From contig NC_058342.1 in the NCBI RefSeq assembly GCF_905475395.1, positions 36,104,140 through 36,168,139 of the forward strand: a stretch of 64,000 bases of DNA. The letters run 5' to 3'. The notes below the pieces were generated by a model. It was not told the DNA's origin and ran no database searches. It was given only the letters and a program-made list of their open reading frames with translations. Of the stretch, positions 47,566-59,492 are shown piece by piece. Positions within the stretch are counted from its first letter, which is position 1; each line of letters starts with the position of its first letter. Source of the stretch: Chrysoperla carnea (taxonomy: Eukaryota > Arthropoda > Insecta > Neuroptera > Chrysopidae). Both the position numbers and the translations under genes were made by a program.

Positions 47566-48204
47566 GGATGTATGAGCACGGTAGTGGGGGCACAAATTTA
47601 AAAAATATATATTTTCAATTTTTATGATAAATTATATTATTACTTGACGATATAAGACGAAAAGTAAGAATAAAATTTTTCGATATCTGGCTTAATTTTC
47701 AAAATATCGAAAATTGAAAATTTTGTTTAATTATTTAGCTTTCGATATTTCGAAAACCAAGACACATATCGAAAAATTTTATTCTTATTTTTCGTCTACA
47801 TTCATGAAGTTAAAACAAAATTCATCATCAAAGTTGAAAATAAGATAAAAATAATTTCAACCCTTAATCTACCCTGCTCTTACATCCCTTATATGGACGG
47901 TGACACTTAGTTTTTTTCTTTTCTAATTCATTGCTAATATGTTTACTTTCTATTAAAAAGTTTTTTTTAAATTTTTTTTCATTCATTCCAAATGAAAATT
48001 ATCAAAAACTTTCAAAATATGTCGTTTTTTGAGATTCCTCCATAAGAGCCAATGTATTTTATATCGATTTTTAATGACTTTTTTCTTAAAAATTTGCACG
48101 GATACCTAAGCTGAAATTTTAACCACATATTCTTTGAGTAAAAGTCTACCTACAAACAAATTTTGAGCTTTTAAATCAAACATTGTTGTCATGCTCATAC
48201 ATCC
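47566..48204 (+). mobile_element. TTAA-flanked MITE, copy 1 (639 bp)
   Basis: Flanked by TTAA (47562-47565, 48205-48208) with perfect 13-bp terminal repeats GGATGTATGAGCA. Internally, CGAAAAATTTTATTCTTA is matched by an inverted partner ~110 bases away. Non-coding. The TTAA target suggests piggyBac-type mobilisation. The partner copy at 56.1 kb is nearly identical and inverted. Confidence 0.75.
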
Positions 48205-48737
48205 TTAAGTTAAATGTTTGAATTGAAAATTATTTATTAATATCGTCAGTTTACAATGGTATATTACAATACTTCTTAGAATCTATAGTTCCTAGCCTAA
48301 GCTTTACCTATAATACATCATAAAAAACTTATATAAAAAACCAATGATATCTAAAATTAACCTAAGTTGGACGGATAAGGCGTACCTAAAACTAGATCTT
48401 AAAGAAAATATATACAATTTAGATTACTCCGAATCAGTTTGGATTTAGATGTCACCCAATCAAAGGACTGTCTAAAGTAATTCTAGAGGCAGATTCTTAT
48501 GACAATATCGTTACAATTTGGTTTTAAATAATACAAAATACAATTTTATGATCAAAGAATTGATTACATAAAAAATCGTGTTACGAAATAAAAATAAAAA
48601 TTTTTTACCGTGGACTCTGGAAATAAAGAATAAAGACGAATGACGACGTATTGTAATTTTAATAATAATTACAAGGTGTTTCAAAAGTAAAGACAAATTT
48701 AAAGACAAAGGACTCAATAAAAACTTCAAAATTAACA

Positions 48738-49425
48738 AGTGAAAACAAAAAATTGACTGAGTTAATTGCTGAAATACTTTGTATAGTAAGTGTATGTCAA
48801 TGCTTGCATTATTTCTTTTATACAGTAGAAAAGTTTAAAAATCCAACACAATTATGGCCAAAAGACTGTCATTTATTTGGTTTTCGAAAATTTTGTTTGT
48901 TTCGTTTTTCGAGAATGTTTCACAAGACTACTTTGAAGTTTTCTGCAAATTTTCAACTGTTTATCTTTTATAGTTTTGGAGAAAATGGACAAAACAGTTT
49001 TGCCCTAATATGACTCCTCACGGGTGAACAGTGATGTTTACCAGAAAATGTTTCAAACAAAAGTTGTTTATTTTTTTATAGGGAACATTTTTTATATTTA
49101 AACTTTTGTTCTATCTCTAATAGTTAACAAGACATATCCTACGAACCCAAGACCTTAATTTATGGTGCTCATTTACGAACTCAAACGTCCTGATATAAAA
49201 ATTTCAGCTTGACATTTCCTTTCGTTTTTGTGTTATCGCGATCACGGACGGACAAATGGACAGACAGGTAGACGAACAACCGCAAATGGACTACTTAGAT
49301 GATTTTATGCACTCCTGTACCAAAATTATGTTCCTATCATCAATATTTCTGATCTCAACACAAATTTGGGACTGAACTCTGTATACCTTGTTATAGACTA
49401 GATATCTTTGTACATCCTGTACATT
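48738..49425 (-). repeat. dispersed repeat family A, inverted copy with extra internal sequence
   Basis: Both family ends are recognisable. The 48,790-49,010 segment is longer than in other copies, so it may carry a small insertion. Confidence 0.75.
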
Positions 49426-50091
49426 AATAAAATAAAAAGAAGGGTTATAAATTTCGAGCAGCCCCAGAGTCACCAGAATGTGGTAATCAAAGATAGAGTT
49501 AAAGCATACCATATTCAAGAACTACAGAGTATACAGAGACCAGACGCGACCAGATGTGTTATTACAGAATAGAAATTCGTAGTCGGTACATTTATGATAC
49601 GGCCATAAAACAGGTGTACAAGTATTTAAAAGTAGTCACCTTTGCAGCCTTCAATAACATCGACTTATATTTAAATATAAAGGCCAATTCACTTTAGTAT
49701 TACAAAAAATATGTCATCACCAATGTTTTTTCTCGACAGTCGAAAGAAAATTTTTTAATTATCGAACTAGCTGATTATGAATCGGGGAAGTAATATTAGT
49801 AGTACAAAATTTAATATAATATCATGGTAATAAAGAAAAAATTAATGCATCTTTGAAATTTTATTTATTAGTTGTTTATTAGCTTGTAAACACTTTGAAA
49901 AATACAAGTCAACCTTTCTGGTGCGTACCTAACTCCCTTTTAATCAGTTTTTTAAGAATTACAAAAAAACTGCATAAAAAAAAAAAAAAATTCAATTAAA
50001 ATTTTCGACTTTCTTTCGATTCAAAGCTCACCAATATATGCCAATTGAAAAAGTGGTGTTTTTTGCTCATTTAATCAAATGAAATATTATC

Positions 50092-50225
50092 CATCTTGTA
50101 AATCGTTACAGATAGAACAAAAGACTAAGTGTAAAAGTTATTCCTTATAAAAAAATTAACAACTTTTATTTGAAGGATTCTTTCGTAAACATCACTGTTT
50201 ACCCGTAAGGGCGTAACTTAGGAAA
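50092..50225 (+). repeat. dispersed repeat family A, internal fragment
   Basis: Covers CATCTTGTAAATCGTTACAG to CACTGTTTACCCGTAAGGGC only. Confidence 0.7.
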
Positions 50226-50667
50226 AAACATTGTCTTAACCTTCAGAGAATGAAGAAACCATAGTGGTTTTGTGAAAAAAATTCTAGAAAAGCAAATGAA
50301 ATCTCTAGATTTCCTGTCTGTTTCCGGTTTACGGTCGCAAATTCTCCGAATTCAAACCAAAAATGAGAGTAGTCTCGGTAGAAAGGCAGTTTACGTATAA
50401 CATCACTTCCAGGTAACGGATTGTTCTCAAGAACAACTTACGCATATTTACAAAACACCGTAAATATAAAAATTTATACGGTTCGAGAAAATAGAAAAAT
50501 TCTAACTTCTTTTAGAATTAAATAAAATGTAAAGCATGCTTTACAGTTGACACTGTGAGAAATAATAAAAATAAAAATATTTGGCAATATAAAATAACTT
50601 TCGTACGTAAAGTAAAAAGTATATGAAAATTTACAGTTTTTATATAAAACACAATGTATAAAACACC

Positions 50668-51200
50668 AGTAAAAACAAACAATTGACTGAGTTAATTGTT
50701 GAAATACCATGTATAGACAATGTTAATTACTCTGTCACATTACACACACAAACATGTTCACACATATTTAACTGACATTCCCATATAATACTATACAATT
50801 TGCGCATAATTTGCGCTCTCACGGATAAACAGTGATGTTTAAGCTAAAATGTTTCAAACAAAAGTTGTTTTACATATAAATTTTTGTTCTATCTCTAACG
50901 GTTTACCAAGATGGGTTCAACGGATCCAAGACCTTCACTTATGGTGCTCATTAACGAACTTAGCCTCACTTTTTACGCCGTAAGCACGCTATAAATATTT
51001 CAGCTTGATATCTCATTTCGTTTTTGAGTTATCGTGTCCACAGACAGATGGACAACCGGAAATGGATTAATTAGATTGAGTTTATGAACAGCTATACAAA
51101 AATTTTGTTGCTAGCATCAATATTTGTAAGCTCTAGTTAACAAACTTAAGACTAAACTTAGTATACATTGATATATATTACATATGAACAGGGTATAAAA
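50668..51200 (-). repeat. dispersed repeat family A, near-complete inverted copy
   Basis: Runs from AAACAAACAATTGACTGAG to ACATATGAACAGGGTATAAA. It is full length compared with the 36.35-kb copy. Confidence 0.8.
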
Positions 51201-51339
51201 ATTGTATTGTTCCATTTGAGAATTTATTACCCACAACAAAAATATGAAAGAAACACATGAAAGACAAACAATTCAATTTCGATGTAGAAAATAAATCTCA
51301 CCTTCATTTAAACATTTATTGAACGAAACCATAGGCGTT

Positions 51340-51860
51340 CCTACATGTGTAATGGGGGCAACCACTTGCGTAAAATTACGTATATTTAGTAACTAATGGT
51401 GCCTGGGTTGGTTAATGTAATATGGATCTCTATTCGGGGTGACTATATGTAGCCACGGTGGGTGCCCGATCAAATTTATACACTGGGGTTAACGATATTT
51501 TGCCGGGTTGGTTGCCCGGTTCAACTGTTGCGGTTGCCTGTTCGGGCTCACGTACTCGGTTTTACTTTATATACCCGGTCAGTTGCCCCGGTTGGGCTAA
51601 ATTATTCGGGCTAGCGATACTAGTTACCTCGTAGGGTTTGTATAAGTTGGGGCAGTATAATCAGTCCCGGTCTGTCACCTTTCATGGCTCACGTCATCGG
51701 GTCTTATTTCCCTTCCTTGATGGCGCCCTGGTTGCAAGTCGGGCAGCAATCGGGCACTTTCTACCAGGGATATTATAATTTTTTAGGTAAGAGCTCAAAG
51801 TTTTACCTCCTTCCTTGATTCGGGGATGGTGTCTGCTAAAATACGTCTATTTTGCAGCCG
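51340..51860. other. GC-richer segment with GGTTGCCCGGTT-like words
   Basis: The composition differs from both flanks. Words such as GGGTTGGTTGCCCGGTT, GGTTGCCTGTTCGGGCT and CCCGGTCAGTTGCCCCGGTT recur irregularly. No open frame or termini were found. It is probably an old, internally repetitive transposon segment. Confidence 0.35.
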
Positions 51861-52675
51861 AGTGATCATATGTGCTCAAATTGCTATTTCAAAATGACCA
51901 AGCTTACACTGGAACAACGATGTTTGAGCCCACTTTGGGAAAACAGACCGATATGCGCCCATGCATAGAACTCTATACATCGTAAATCGATGTTGTCGCT
52001 AAAATATCATACTAAAAGCCCACACAAAACACAATAATTTTATGTTAGCAAGAACAGGGGAGTACGAGGCGGGTTTCCATGGTTGACGTAAACGGTAAAC
52101 CGGTTAAATAAAATAAAAATCTGTTCTTTTTATTCGGTCTTGTATGTTAAAAGTTAAAACATATAGATTTGAATTATTACAATAGTTTTAAGTTTCGAGT
52201 TAGAACAATCGAGTTCATTTCGAGAAACGAACACTATATATTAAAATGGTATGTATGTTACCCAAAAACTTTATATTCTATTTAAAATCCATTAGCAGCA
52301 AAAATAATTCAAGGCGTGCGTCGACACATCATGAGAAAGGTGGTAGTTTGGGGAGTTTGGTGGAACCCCTACTGCACAGTTGATACTGATACTGATAGAA
52401 CACATATAAAGGGAAGATTTAACAAACAACCCCTTAGAAACTAAACCAAATACTGTATTAACTTTTATACATGTTATATCATTTTGTGGGCGGGTCTTAA
52501 AATGATATGCTTTAACCATTCTTATTTCGCTTACGATTCTCAGCTTTATGCTTCATGCCTCATGCCTCATGTACACACCGAAATCTTTTTAATTGTAAAC
52601 ATTTAAAGTAACGTATTCAAATTTTCACTATAATTATTTAATATGCTCGATTTGTTTCTAATTTGTCAAAATTTT

Positions 52676-52860
52676 TAACCGACTTCAAACCAAAAAAAAG
52701 GAGGTTATCAATTCGACTGTATTTTTTTTTATGTTTGTTACCTCAGAATTTTTGACTGGGAGAACCGATTTTGATGATTCTGTATCTATTTAAAAGCTGG
52801 TGTTTCCCGTGTGGTCCCATTTCATTTTGGTCTAATTCTGACAACGCCATCCATGAGAAA
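52676..52860 (+). repeat. CCGACTTC-type dispersed insect repeat
   Basis: AACCGACTTCAAACC, GGAGGTTATCAATTCGACTG, TTTGTTACCTCAGAATTTTT and GGGAGAACCGATTTTGATGA belong to a repeat I know from many insect genomes, especially moths. Class not certain. Confidence 0.55.
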
Positions 52861-52871
52861 ACCATAAAAGT

Positions 52872-52925
52872 CTCTAAATGGACAAACAGACAAAGATAAA
52901 CGCCTTAGACCACTCGGCTATTTAT
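52872..52925 (-). repeat. SINE S1 head fragment
   Basis: AAATGGACAAACAGACAAAG...CGCCTTAGACCACTCGGCTA matches the tRNA-like head of S1; the body is absent. Confidence 0.65.
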
Positions 52926-52929
52926 GCTC

Positions 52930-53320
52930 TAATTTTAACATATAAATAATTACTATGGAAATGAATGATCAAATAAACCTGGCTCAATTCATTTCGAAAA
53001 ATGTAATAGTAAAATAATTAAGTAATTCAAAACAATACCTAATTCAAAAGAACAAACTCAACTCAAATATTTCAATTTCAATTAAAATATTTCCAAAAAT
53101 TTGTCCCAAAAAATGATAGATCTCTAAGTATCTTTTTCCTCTGATCTGATGTCCTTGACCATCAATTTGATATTGATTTGAGAAGGAGTGTTCTAAGTTT
53201 AAAGTGTTTATCTGTGCGTCTGTGTGTTTCTCAGTGGAATCGTAGCCCTTAAACGGTCGAACCGACTTGATTGAGAACATTTTGTAGCTAAGTTTCCAAA
53301 AATCGGTTAACAAGAATTAA
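52930..53320. repeat. dispersed repeat family D, copy 1
   Basis: About 390 bp nearly repeated at 57,465-57,835, including TCCTTGACCATCAATTTGAT, AAGTTTAAAGTGTTTATCTG and TAGCCCTTAAACGGTCGAAC. Non-coding, although it yields minus-strand open frames at both sites. Confidence 0.8.
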
Positions 53321-53540
53321 ACCGCATTTTTCTAAGGTTTCTAATTTTGTAAATTTCACTTGTCAGCTTATTTCTTCGGCATACTTGAGAGGAATAATAA
53401 CTATACACAAAGTGACTACAGCACTAAAGCATACACACTCAATTTAATCATTAAACGAAATCAAAATATATATTTTGTATTTTACAATTGAACAAAAATC
53501 AAAAAATTTATATTACATTTTTTTGCTGTCATTTCCAACG

Positions 53541-53845
53541 GTGAGCGTGGTTGCTTGGTAGAGTGTTGGCCTTCTAATCCAGAGGTTTAGGGTTCAAAGC
53601 TCATGCAAGCTGGTCACTTTCAATTGTTCAAATCAATACTCAACGTGATCTGGAAGTGGTTATCTGAGGAACGCATTACTATGGGCACTGATGGCACAGT
53701 TCCGATTCGTCTCGACGGTAGTACAAGTACGCTAAGATTAACCCGCATCAGATCATTCTGTGGCCAGATTGAACAGTTGAATTGAAGAACAATTGTGGAG
53801 CCGTTTAACTGGCTGTCTGATGTTGATAATCTCAGCATCACATAC
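53541..53845 (+). mobile_element. tRNA-derived SINE (family S3)
   Basis: The head GAGCGTGGTTGCTTGGTAGA (A-box-like), a CTTCTAATC anticodon-loop-like stretch (tRNA-Arg UCU type) and AGGGTTCAAAGC (B-box-like) are followed by ~240 bp of balanced-composition body ending near CATACAG. The acceptor stem is decayed, so this is not a functional tRNA. No target duplication was found. Confidence 0.6.
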
Positions 53846-54035
53846 AGTCTTTTATTTAAATTTTTTGAAATATTTTAACACAGCGAAATAGATGTCAATT
53901 GTTTGCGGGTAAAAAGCACAGAAAAACTTCTGGAGACAGCGGAGATGTAGTTTTTTTATTGGTGAATTAAGCGTAGTGAGACATTAATTTTTTCGTATGT
54001 GACCGAGATGGAAAAGACTAGAGGACGGTAATGAA

Positions 54036-54135
54036 TTCTCAGTGGAATCGTAGCCCTTAAACGGTCGAACCGACTCGATTGAGAACATTTTATAGCCAAA
54101 TTTCCAAAAATCGGCTTACAAGGAATAAATCGCAT
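54036..54135. repeat. dispersed repeat family D, partial copy
   Basis: Only the end is present: CAGTGGAATCGTAGCCCTTA, ACGGTCGAACCGACTCGATT, AAAAATCGGCTTACAAGG. Confidence 0.75.
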
Positions 54136-55204
54136 ATGTCGAGAGTTTTTAAAATTTTGTAAATTTCGCCAATTTCAACTTGGTGACTAGATTAGACTTT
54201 TCCTGTGCCTTTCATATGTAAAGTTTTAGTCAATTGATCAAAATCACCCACAAAAAAGTATTCATCGATGATAATAGAAAATAGTATACAGGACAGGAGT
54301 TAGAGAAGGCTGAGGGCTGAGGGCGGTTTGTTTGCGTTCAATTTATTTGAACACGTGTCATCGTAAAGTATCGTGGTCGTGGTTGTACGCGTGTAAATCT
54401 CTAAATATAGTGATTTCATGTTTTGTTATTTTGGTAGTATTAAGTGTTTTATGTACCAGATATATCCTCCCAACACCCTTTTTAAAACTCAAATTTTTCA
54501 TCCCCTAATTTTTAAGATGAAAATATTGTTATGTTTACAAATTTTATATCGAAATGATGTTTTACCAGATAAACATCATTCGATAAAAACAATGTTTTCT
54601 AGCTTGTTATCTTGTAACAGTCACACGTCACACGTCACACGTTACACGTTTGGTTATTTCATTTATTTATGGTTGGTAATTATATTTTTATCGTGTTTAA
54701 TTTTCCATACGTAATCATTCGTTTTTATCAGATTTTAAACGTTCAATAAAAAAATTATTTAATAAAAAATTAAACAAAATAAAAATAAATTCAGTTAAAA
54801 ATAAACTGAAAAGAAAAAACAAGTCCAGCGGTTTACAAAGCGGCTTTAACAGCCGGGACCCATTATTGGGAACATTTGAGTCGGAGTAGATTTTAATGGA
54901 CCCCAACTGTTAAAGTTGCTATGTAAACTGTTGAACTTGTTTTTTTCTTTTCAGTTTATATCTAACTCAGTCGGGTTTTTTGATTTTTTAAATAATTTTT
55001 TTTTAATTTACCCTTTTTAGTTAGAAATTTCAAATACCTATTCAACGATACCCCACTTTCCATAGTTTGTCGACTGTCATTTTCAGCCTATGCTTGGTCC
55101 TTTGAGATCAAACACGTGAACCGATTTTAATGATTATTTATGCGTTAATCGATTTGTCTATTTAATAGCTATTCAATGACATCTCATTTGACATATTTCG
55201 CCAA

Positions 55205-55540
55205 CTGTCAATATTTGCTTTTACACAATATTGCGTCTGGTGGTCGTCATATAGAACTTTCATTATTGCCATATCTTCAGTATTACTCGCAAAGTTAAAA
55301 CAAATCGATTGACGTCAGAATTATCAAAATCGGTGCACGCGTTTGCTCTCTATTGCGCCACATAGGAACACATATAAATTATTTTCACAATATGGTGTCT
55401 GTTGGTCGCCATATTGAACTTTCATGATTGCCATATCTTCAGTAGCACTTGCAAGGTTAAAACAAATTGATTAACGTCAGAAATATCAAAATCGGTCCAC
55501 GGGTTTGGTCTCTAGTGAGCCATAGAGGAGCACGCATGAT
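55205..55540 (+). repeat. ~180-bp tandem duplication
   Basis: Two adjacent copies starting near 55,224 and 55,389: TGGTCGTCATATAGAACTTT against TGGTCGCCATATTGAACTTT, then CATATCTTCAGTA and ATCAAAATCGGT(C/G)CACG. The preceding AACCGATTTTAATGATT is also repeat-like. Confidence 0.7.
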
Positions 55541-55597
55541 AAACACTTCTTTGCGTTGCTCAATCGAGTAAAAATTTCTGTGGCTCTAATTTTTTTA

Positions 55598-55655
55598 TTC
55601 CATGTTATATGAAGGTATACTAAGTTTAGTCCCAAGTTTGTAACGCTTAAAATAA
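55598..55655 (+). repeat. dispersed repeat family A, terminal fragment
   Basis: Only the start is present: TTCCATGTTATATGAAGGTA and TTTAGTCCCAAGTTTGTAAC. Confidence 0.65.
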
Positions 55656-56089
55656 GCAGGTATCATAGTAGTTAAAATGGAGCCTGTTTCCTGGAAGTAC
55701 TTTTCTAAGAAGTAATTTTGTGGTCTATCAAAATGTATTTTCAATAATCAATATTTCTAGCTAGTAAAAATTTGAAACTTAATATTTAATGGAACAATAT
55801 ATGTTATAGACTCAATTTAAATACGTTACCGAAAAAGAATTGGAAAGGGATATCAAAGAGATAGAATGATGAAGCAAAGTATGTCTAATAAATCTTGATA
55901 AGAGATAAGCCATTTGTTTGTCAAGTACAAGTCACAAGTTACAAGTCGATTCCAACTACGACTTACAATCATGAAAAGTGTTTTATGTAAATTTTAGAGA
56001 AAAACTAATGGTATTAAAATCACCTTTTTATCTGATTTACTCAAATGGAACATGCAAGATGGTACACACTAAACAAATACCTTTCTTAA

Positions 56090-56727
56090 GGATGTATGAG
56101 CATGATAACAATGTTTGATTTAAAGGCTCAAAATTTGTTTGTAGGTAGTCTTTTACTCAAAGAATATGTGGTTAAAATTTCAGCTTAGGTAACCGTGCAA
56201 ATTTTTAAGAAAAAAGTCATTAAAAATCGATATAAAATGCATTGGCTCTTATGGAGGAATCTCAAAAAACGACATATTTTGGAAGTTTTTGATAATTTTC
56301 ATTTGGAATGAATGATAACAAATTAAAAAAAACTTTTTAATAGAAAGTAAACATATTAGCAATGAATTAGAAAAGAAAAAAACTAAGTGTCACCGTCCAT
56401 ATAAGGGATGTAAGAGCAGGGTAGATTTAGGGTTGAAATTATTTTTATCTTATTTTCAACTTTGATGATGAATTTTGTTTTAACTTCATGAATGTAGACG
56501 AAAAATAAGAATAAAATTTTTCGATATGTGTCTTGGTTTTCGAAATATCGAAAGCTAAATAATTAAACAAAATTTTCAATTTTCGATATTTTGAAAATTA
56601 AGCCAGATATCGAAAAATTTTATTCTTACTTTTCGTCTTATATCGTCAAGTAATAATATAAATTTATCATCAAAATTGAAAATATCTATTTTTAAATTTG
56701 TGCCCCCACTACCATGCTCATACATCC
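56090..56727 (-). mobile_element. TTAA-flanked MITE, copy 2 (638 bp), inverted
   Basis: Same termini and TTAA flanks (56086-56089, 56728-56731) as the copy at 47.6 kb, in the opposite orientation. Beyond its right TTAA, 56,732-56,825 also matches 47,470-47,561, so similarity extends past one end but not the other. Confidence 0.75.
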
Positions 56728-56867
56728 TTAACGGTAGAATACCACAATACATTTGGAAAAATAAATTTTCATGAAAATTGCATAATATATATAAATGTAT
56801 AAAGATTTGAGTTTCAAACAAGATCAATTTTCAAAGAAGATCAATTTTTTATTTTTTTTTTATTAAT

Positions 56868-57022
56868 ATATCTTAATAAATTATATCTCATGTGTTATTC
56901 TGAAGTATAAGTTATATTGCTGTACAGTTTCATTAAAAATCATTCGCTAGTTTTAGTTTGAAAGCGTAACAAACAAACAAACAAACATGCATACTTTCGC
57001 ATTTATAATATATAGAGATTAT
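56868..57022 (-). repeat. 5' part of the Helitron-like repeat, inverted
   Basis: The reverse complement of 24,748-24,910 with small changes; the (CAAA)n tract lies at 56,968-56,986. No 3' end was found beside it. Confidence 0.6.
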
Positions 57023-57464
57023 CACTAATTTTAATATTTAGGGACTTTCAGACAATATTATTAACAAAATTTCATTTGATTATTTGTTTCTGATAACTGA
57101 AAGCCATGCTAGAGTGGGATTCGATTTTTAGAGCTATCAACATGTATTGAGTGATTCCATATGTGATATGTGACACTACATTTAATTCAAAAAGCGTTTT
57201 ATTTTGGGCCCTTCATTTACAATAATTATCTACTCCTAATACAATATAATAAAATTAAAATAATTATGGTCTGGATAAATTTTCAGGGTAATTATTTATT
57301 TATTTTTTTCGGGTAGGAAAAGTTTTACATTTTAGTTTGAAATGTATACTCTCTGAACTCGTATAGTTCAGTTATTTTTGCATGCCATTTGTTATATTTA
57401 AATGAACCGAGATATGGTGTTACTTCATTTAATACCAGGTACTTCAAAATCACCGGACTTTGAC

Positions 57465-57835
57465 ATATAATTTTAACATATAAATAATTCCTGGCTCAAT
57501 TCATTTCGAAAAGTGAAATGGTAAAATAATTAAGTAATTCAAAACTATAATTCAAAAGAACAAACTCAACTCAAGTATTTCAATTTCAATTAAAATATTT
57601 CCAAAAATTTGTCCCAAAAATTGATAGCTCTCTAAGTATCCTTTTCATCTCATCTGATGTCCTTGACCATCACTTTGATATTGATTTAAGAAGGAGTGTT
57701 TTAAGTTTAAAGTGTTTATCTGTGCGTCTGTGTGTTTCTCAGTGACATCGTAGCCCCTTAAACGGTCGAACCAACTTGATTGAGAACATTTTATAACAAA
57801 GTTTCCAAAAATCGGTTTACAAGGAATAAATTTTA
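57465..57835. repeat. dispersed repeat family D, copy 2
   Basis: Direct-orientation partner of 52,930-53,320, 4.5 kb away, with small deletions near its start. Confidence 0.8.
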
Positions 57836-58440
57836 TGTAGGTACTTAAAATACTGAAAGCTAAAAGTACTACAGTAGTTTTAGTATTAAAAAAAGTTTTT
57901 TTATTCATTCATGGTACATTTTTTCATGGAATCACCCATTAAATTGTCGAATAACTTGTAAATTATAAGTATCATAAATTTTGAAATACACTGTACTGTA
58001 TAAAAGTAACAGTCAGTATAAAGTGTGATATAAATGTTTAGAGGGTATATTTTTGAATACATTTATGTTATGTACGTAATTCGTAAGGGATGAATATCTA
58101 TCTCATAGTCATATAGTCATCCCCCACCCCTTAATAAAAGACCGTTGTCACATTTGTTGTAACAGAGTTTGTAAATTGGGACCGCCCAGTTTTAAAAACA
58201 GACTCTAATTAGTATGGACTATTAACATTACTTGAGCGTTGCTTAACCGCATCGATTAGCGCTAAGTGACTGTGTAATTAGCTTATATACATTATATTTA
58301 TATATCCCCAAAAATCTACCCTGCTTTACCCCCACGCTCAAACCCTCAAACCCTCTATTGTCTTCAAGTCCATAACATATAACAATTATATTATGTGTAC
58401 CTTTATTTTATTTAACAAAAAATAAAAATTTTATTTAGAA

Positions 58441-58485
58441 CTAGCTGCAAACACCCACTTCGCTGAGTTTTTTCTCTTTTTTTTT
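58441..58485 (-). repeat. ACTAGCTG-type repeat terminus
   Basis: ACTAGCTGCAAACACCCACT with CTTCGCTGAG resembles the minus-strand end of widespread insect Helitron-like repeats. Only the terminus is visible. Confidence 0.35.
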
Positions 58486-59007
58486 TTCAAATTATCCTTT
58501 TATTAGATTTCTTCGAATTGGATTTAAACCAACTACGCTATCAGTGCTTGTTAGAAAAGTACAAAAATATGCCATATATTATATTTATTTCAAATTCTCT
58601 GTAAGTTAGTAACAACAATCTTCATGTAGTTGGCACAATCACATATAGACTAGACATGGTAGGTATGTGTTTGTAATAACCAAATCCTACATTTAAAGCA
58701 AACTCAAAGAAGTTTTCTTTTAAATTCATCGATTCGCTTCATTTACACGATTATGTAATTCCAACTAAGTACAATTTATTTTCCATTAATAAAATGTTTG
58801 ACTTTAAACTTAAAATCAATCTCTTTCATAGAAGTAATGATTTTGTTTATTTAACTTCAATGATTTTGTATCAATGAATTCATATTTTAAATTCAATACT
58901 TTTCTATTGTAAATACAAATATTAAGCTGTACTTGATACAATCATTTGTAAATTGCTTGCAAGTATTTTTACTTTGAACATCAAACGGCCAACTTCGGGA
59001 TGAGGTT

Positions 59008-59214
59008 CAGCGTTGCCAACTCTACTAACTTTAAGGTAGATCTACCAACTTTGAGTATTCTTAGAATAGAAAGGTTGGTAGATTACCAACTTTGAGTAGT
59101 TCAAAGTAACTAGATCTAAGATTAGATCTACCAACTTTTAAGCAGAATTTGTTGAAAACTACCAATTTTTCAATTCATATCTACCACATATCAGAATTTG
59201 GGTTGGCAACGCTG
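59008..59214. mobile_element. hAT-type MITE with perfect 8-bp TSD (207 bp)
   Basis: Terminal inverted repeats CAGCGTTGCCAAC / GTTGGCAACGCTG and an exact octamer duplication ATGAGGTT (59000-59007 and 59215-59222). The interior is built from ACCAACTTT/AGATCTACC repeats. It ends 119 bases before HGTX coding exon 3. Confidence 0.9.
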
Positions 59215-59333
59215 ATGAGGTTGTCATTTTTTTTTCAGTGTTGTTATGCCTTTACTCGCTAGGCCACTAAGCAGGTCCATTGTTAGTTAAGAATACTGAT
59301 GTTTTCTAAATGTTGCTTTTTTTTTAATTCTAG

Positions 59334-59492
59334 GTATGGTTTCAAAATAGAAGGACAAAATGGAGAAAAAAGCATGCTGCTGAAATGGCAACAGCAAAAC
59401 GGAAACAGGAAGTTTTACACAATCAAACAGATGAGAATAGTGACATGTTATCAGACGACGAAGATACTGGTAAACGACAAAGAAGACATTAG
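59334..59492 (+). CDS. HGTX: HGTX/Nkx6 coding exon 3 (recognition helix and C-terminus)
   Basis: This terminal exon encodes residues 293-344, starting [20 protein letters not shown], i.e. homeodomain residues 47-60 with the invariant Trp48, Phe49 and Asn51, plus the NK6-specific [13 protein letters not shown] extension. It finishes with an acidic tail ([12 protein letters not shown]) and a basic end, GKRQRRH, before TAG at 59490-59492. The acceptor is a long T-run followed by AATTCTAG ending at 59333, and the phase matches exon 2. A different forward frame is open longer across this exon but encodes nothing recognisable. The tail is shorter than in vertebrate Nkx6 but has the same acidic character. 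Confidence 0.95.
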   Translation, partial: VWFQNRRTKWRKKHAAEMATAKRKQEVLHNQTDENSDMLSDDEDTGKRQRRH

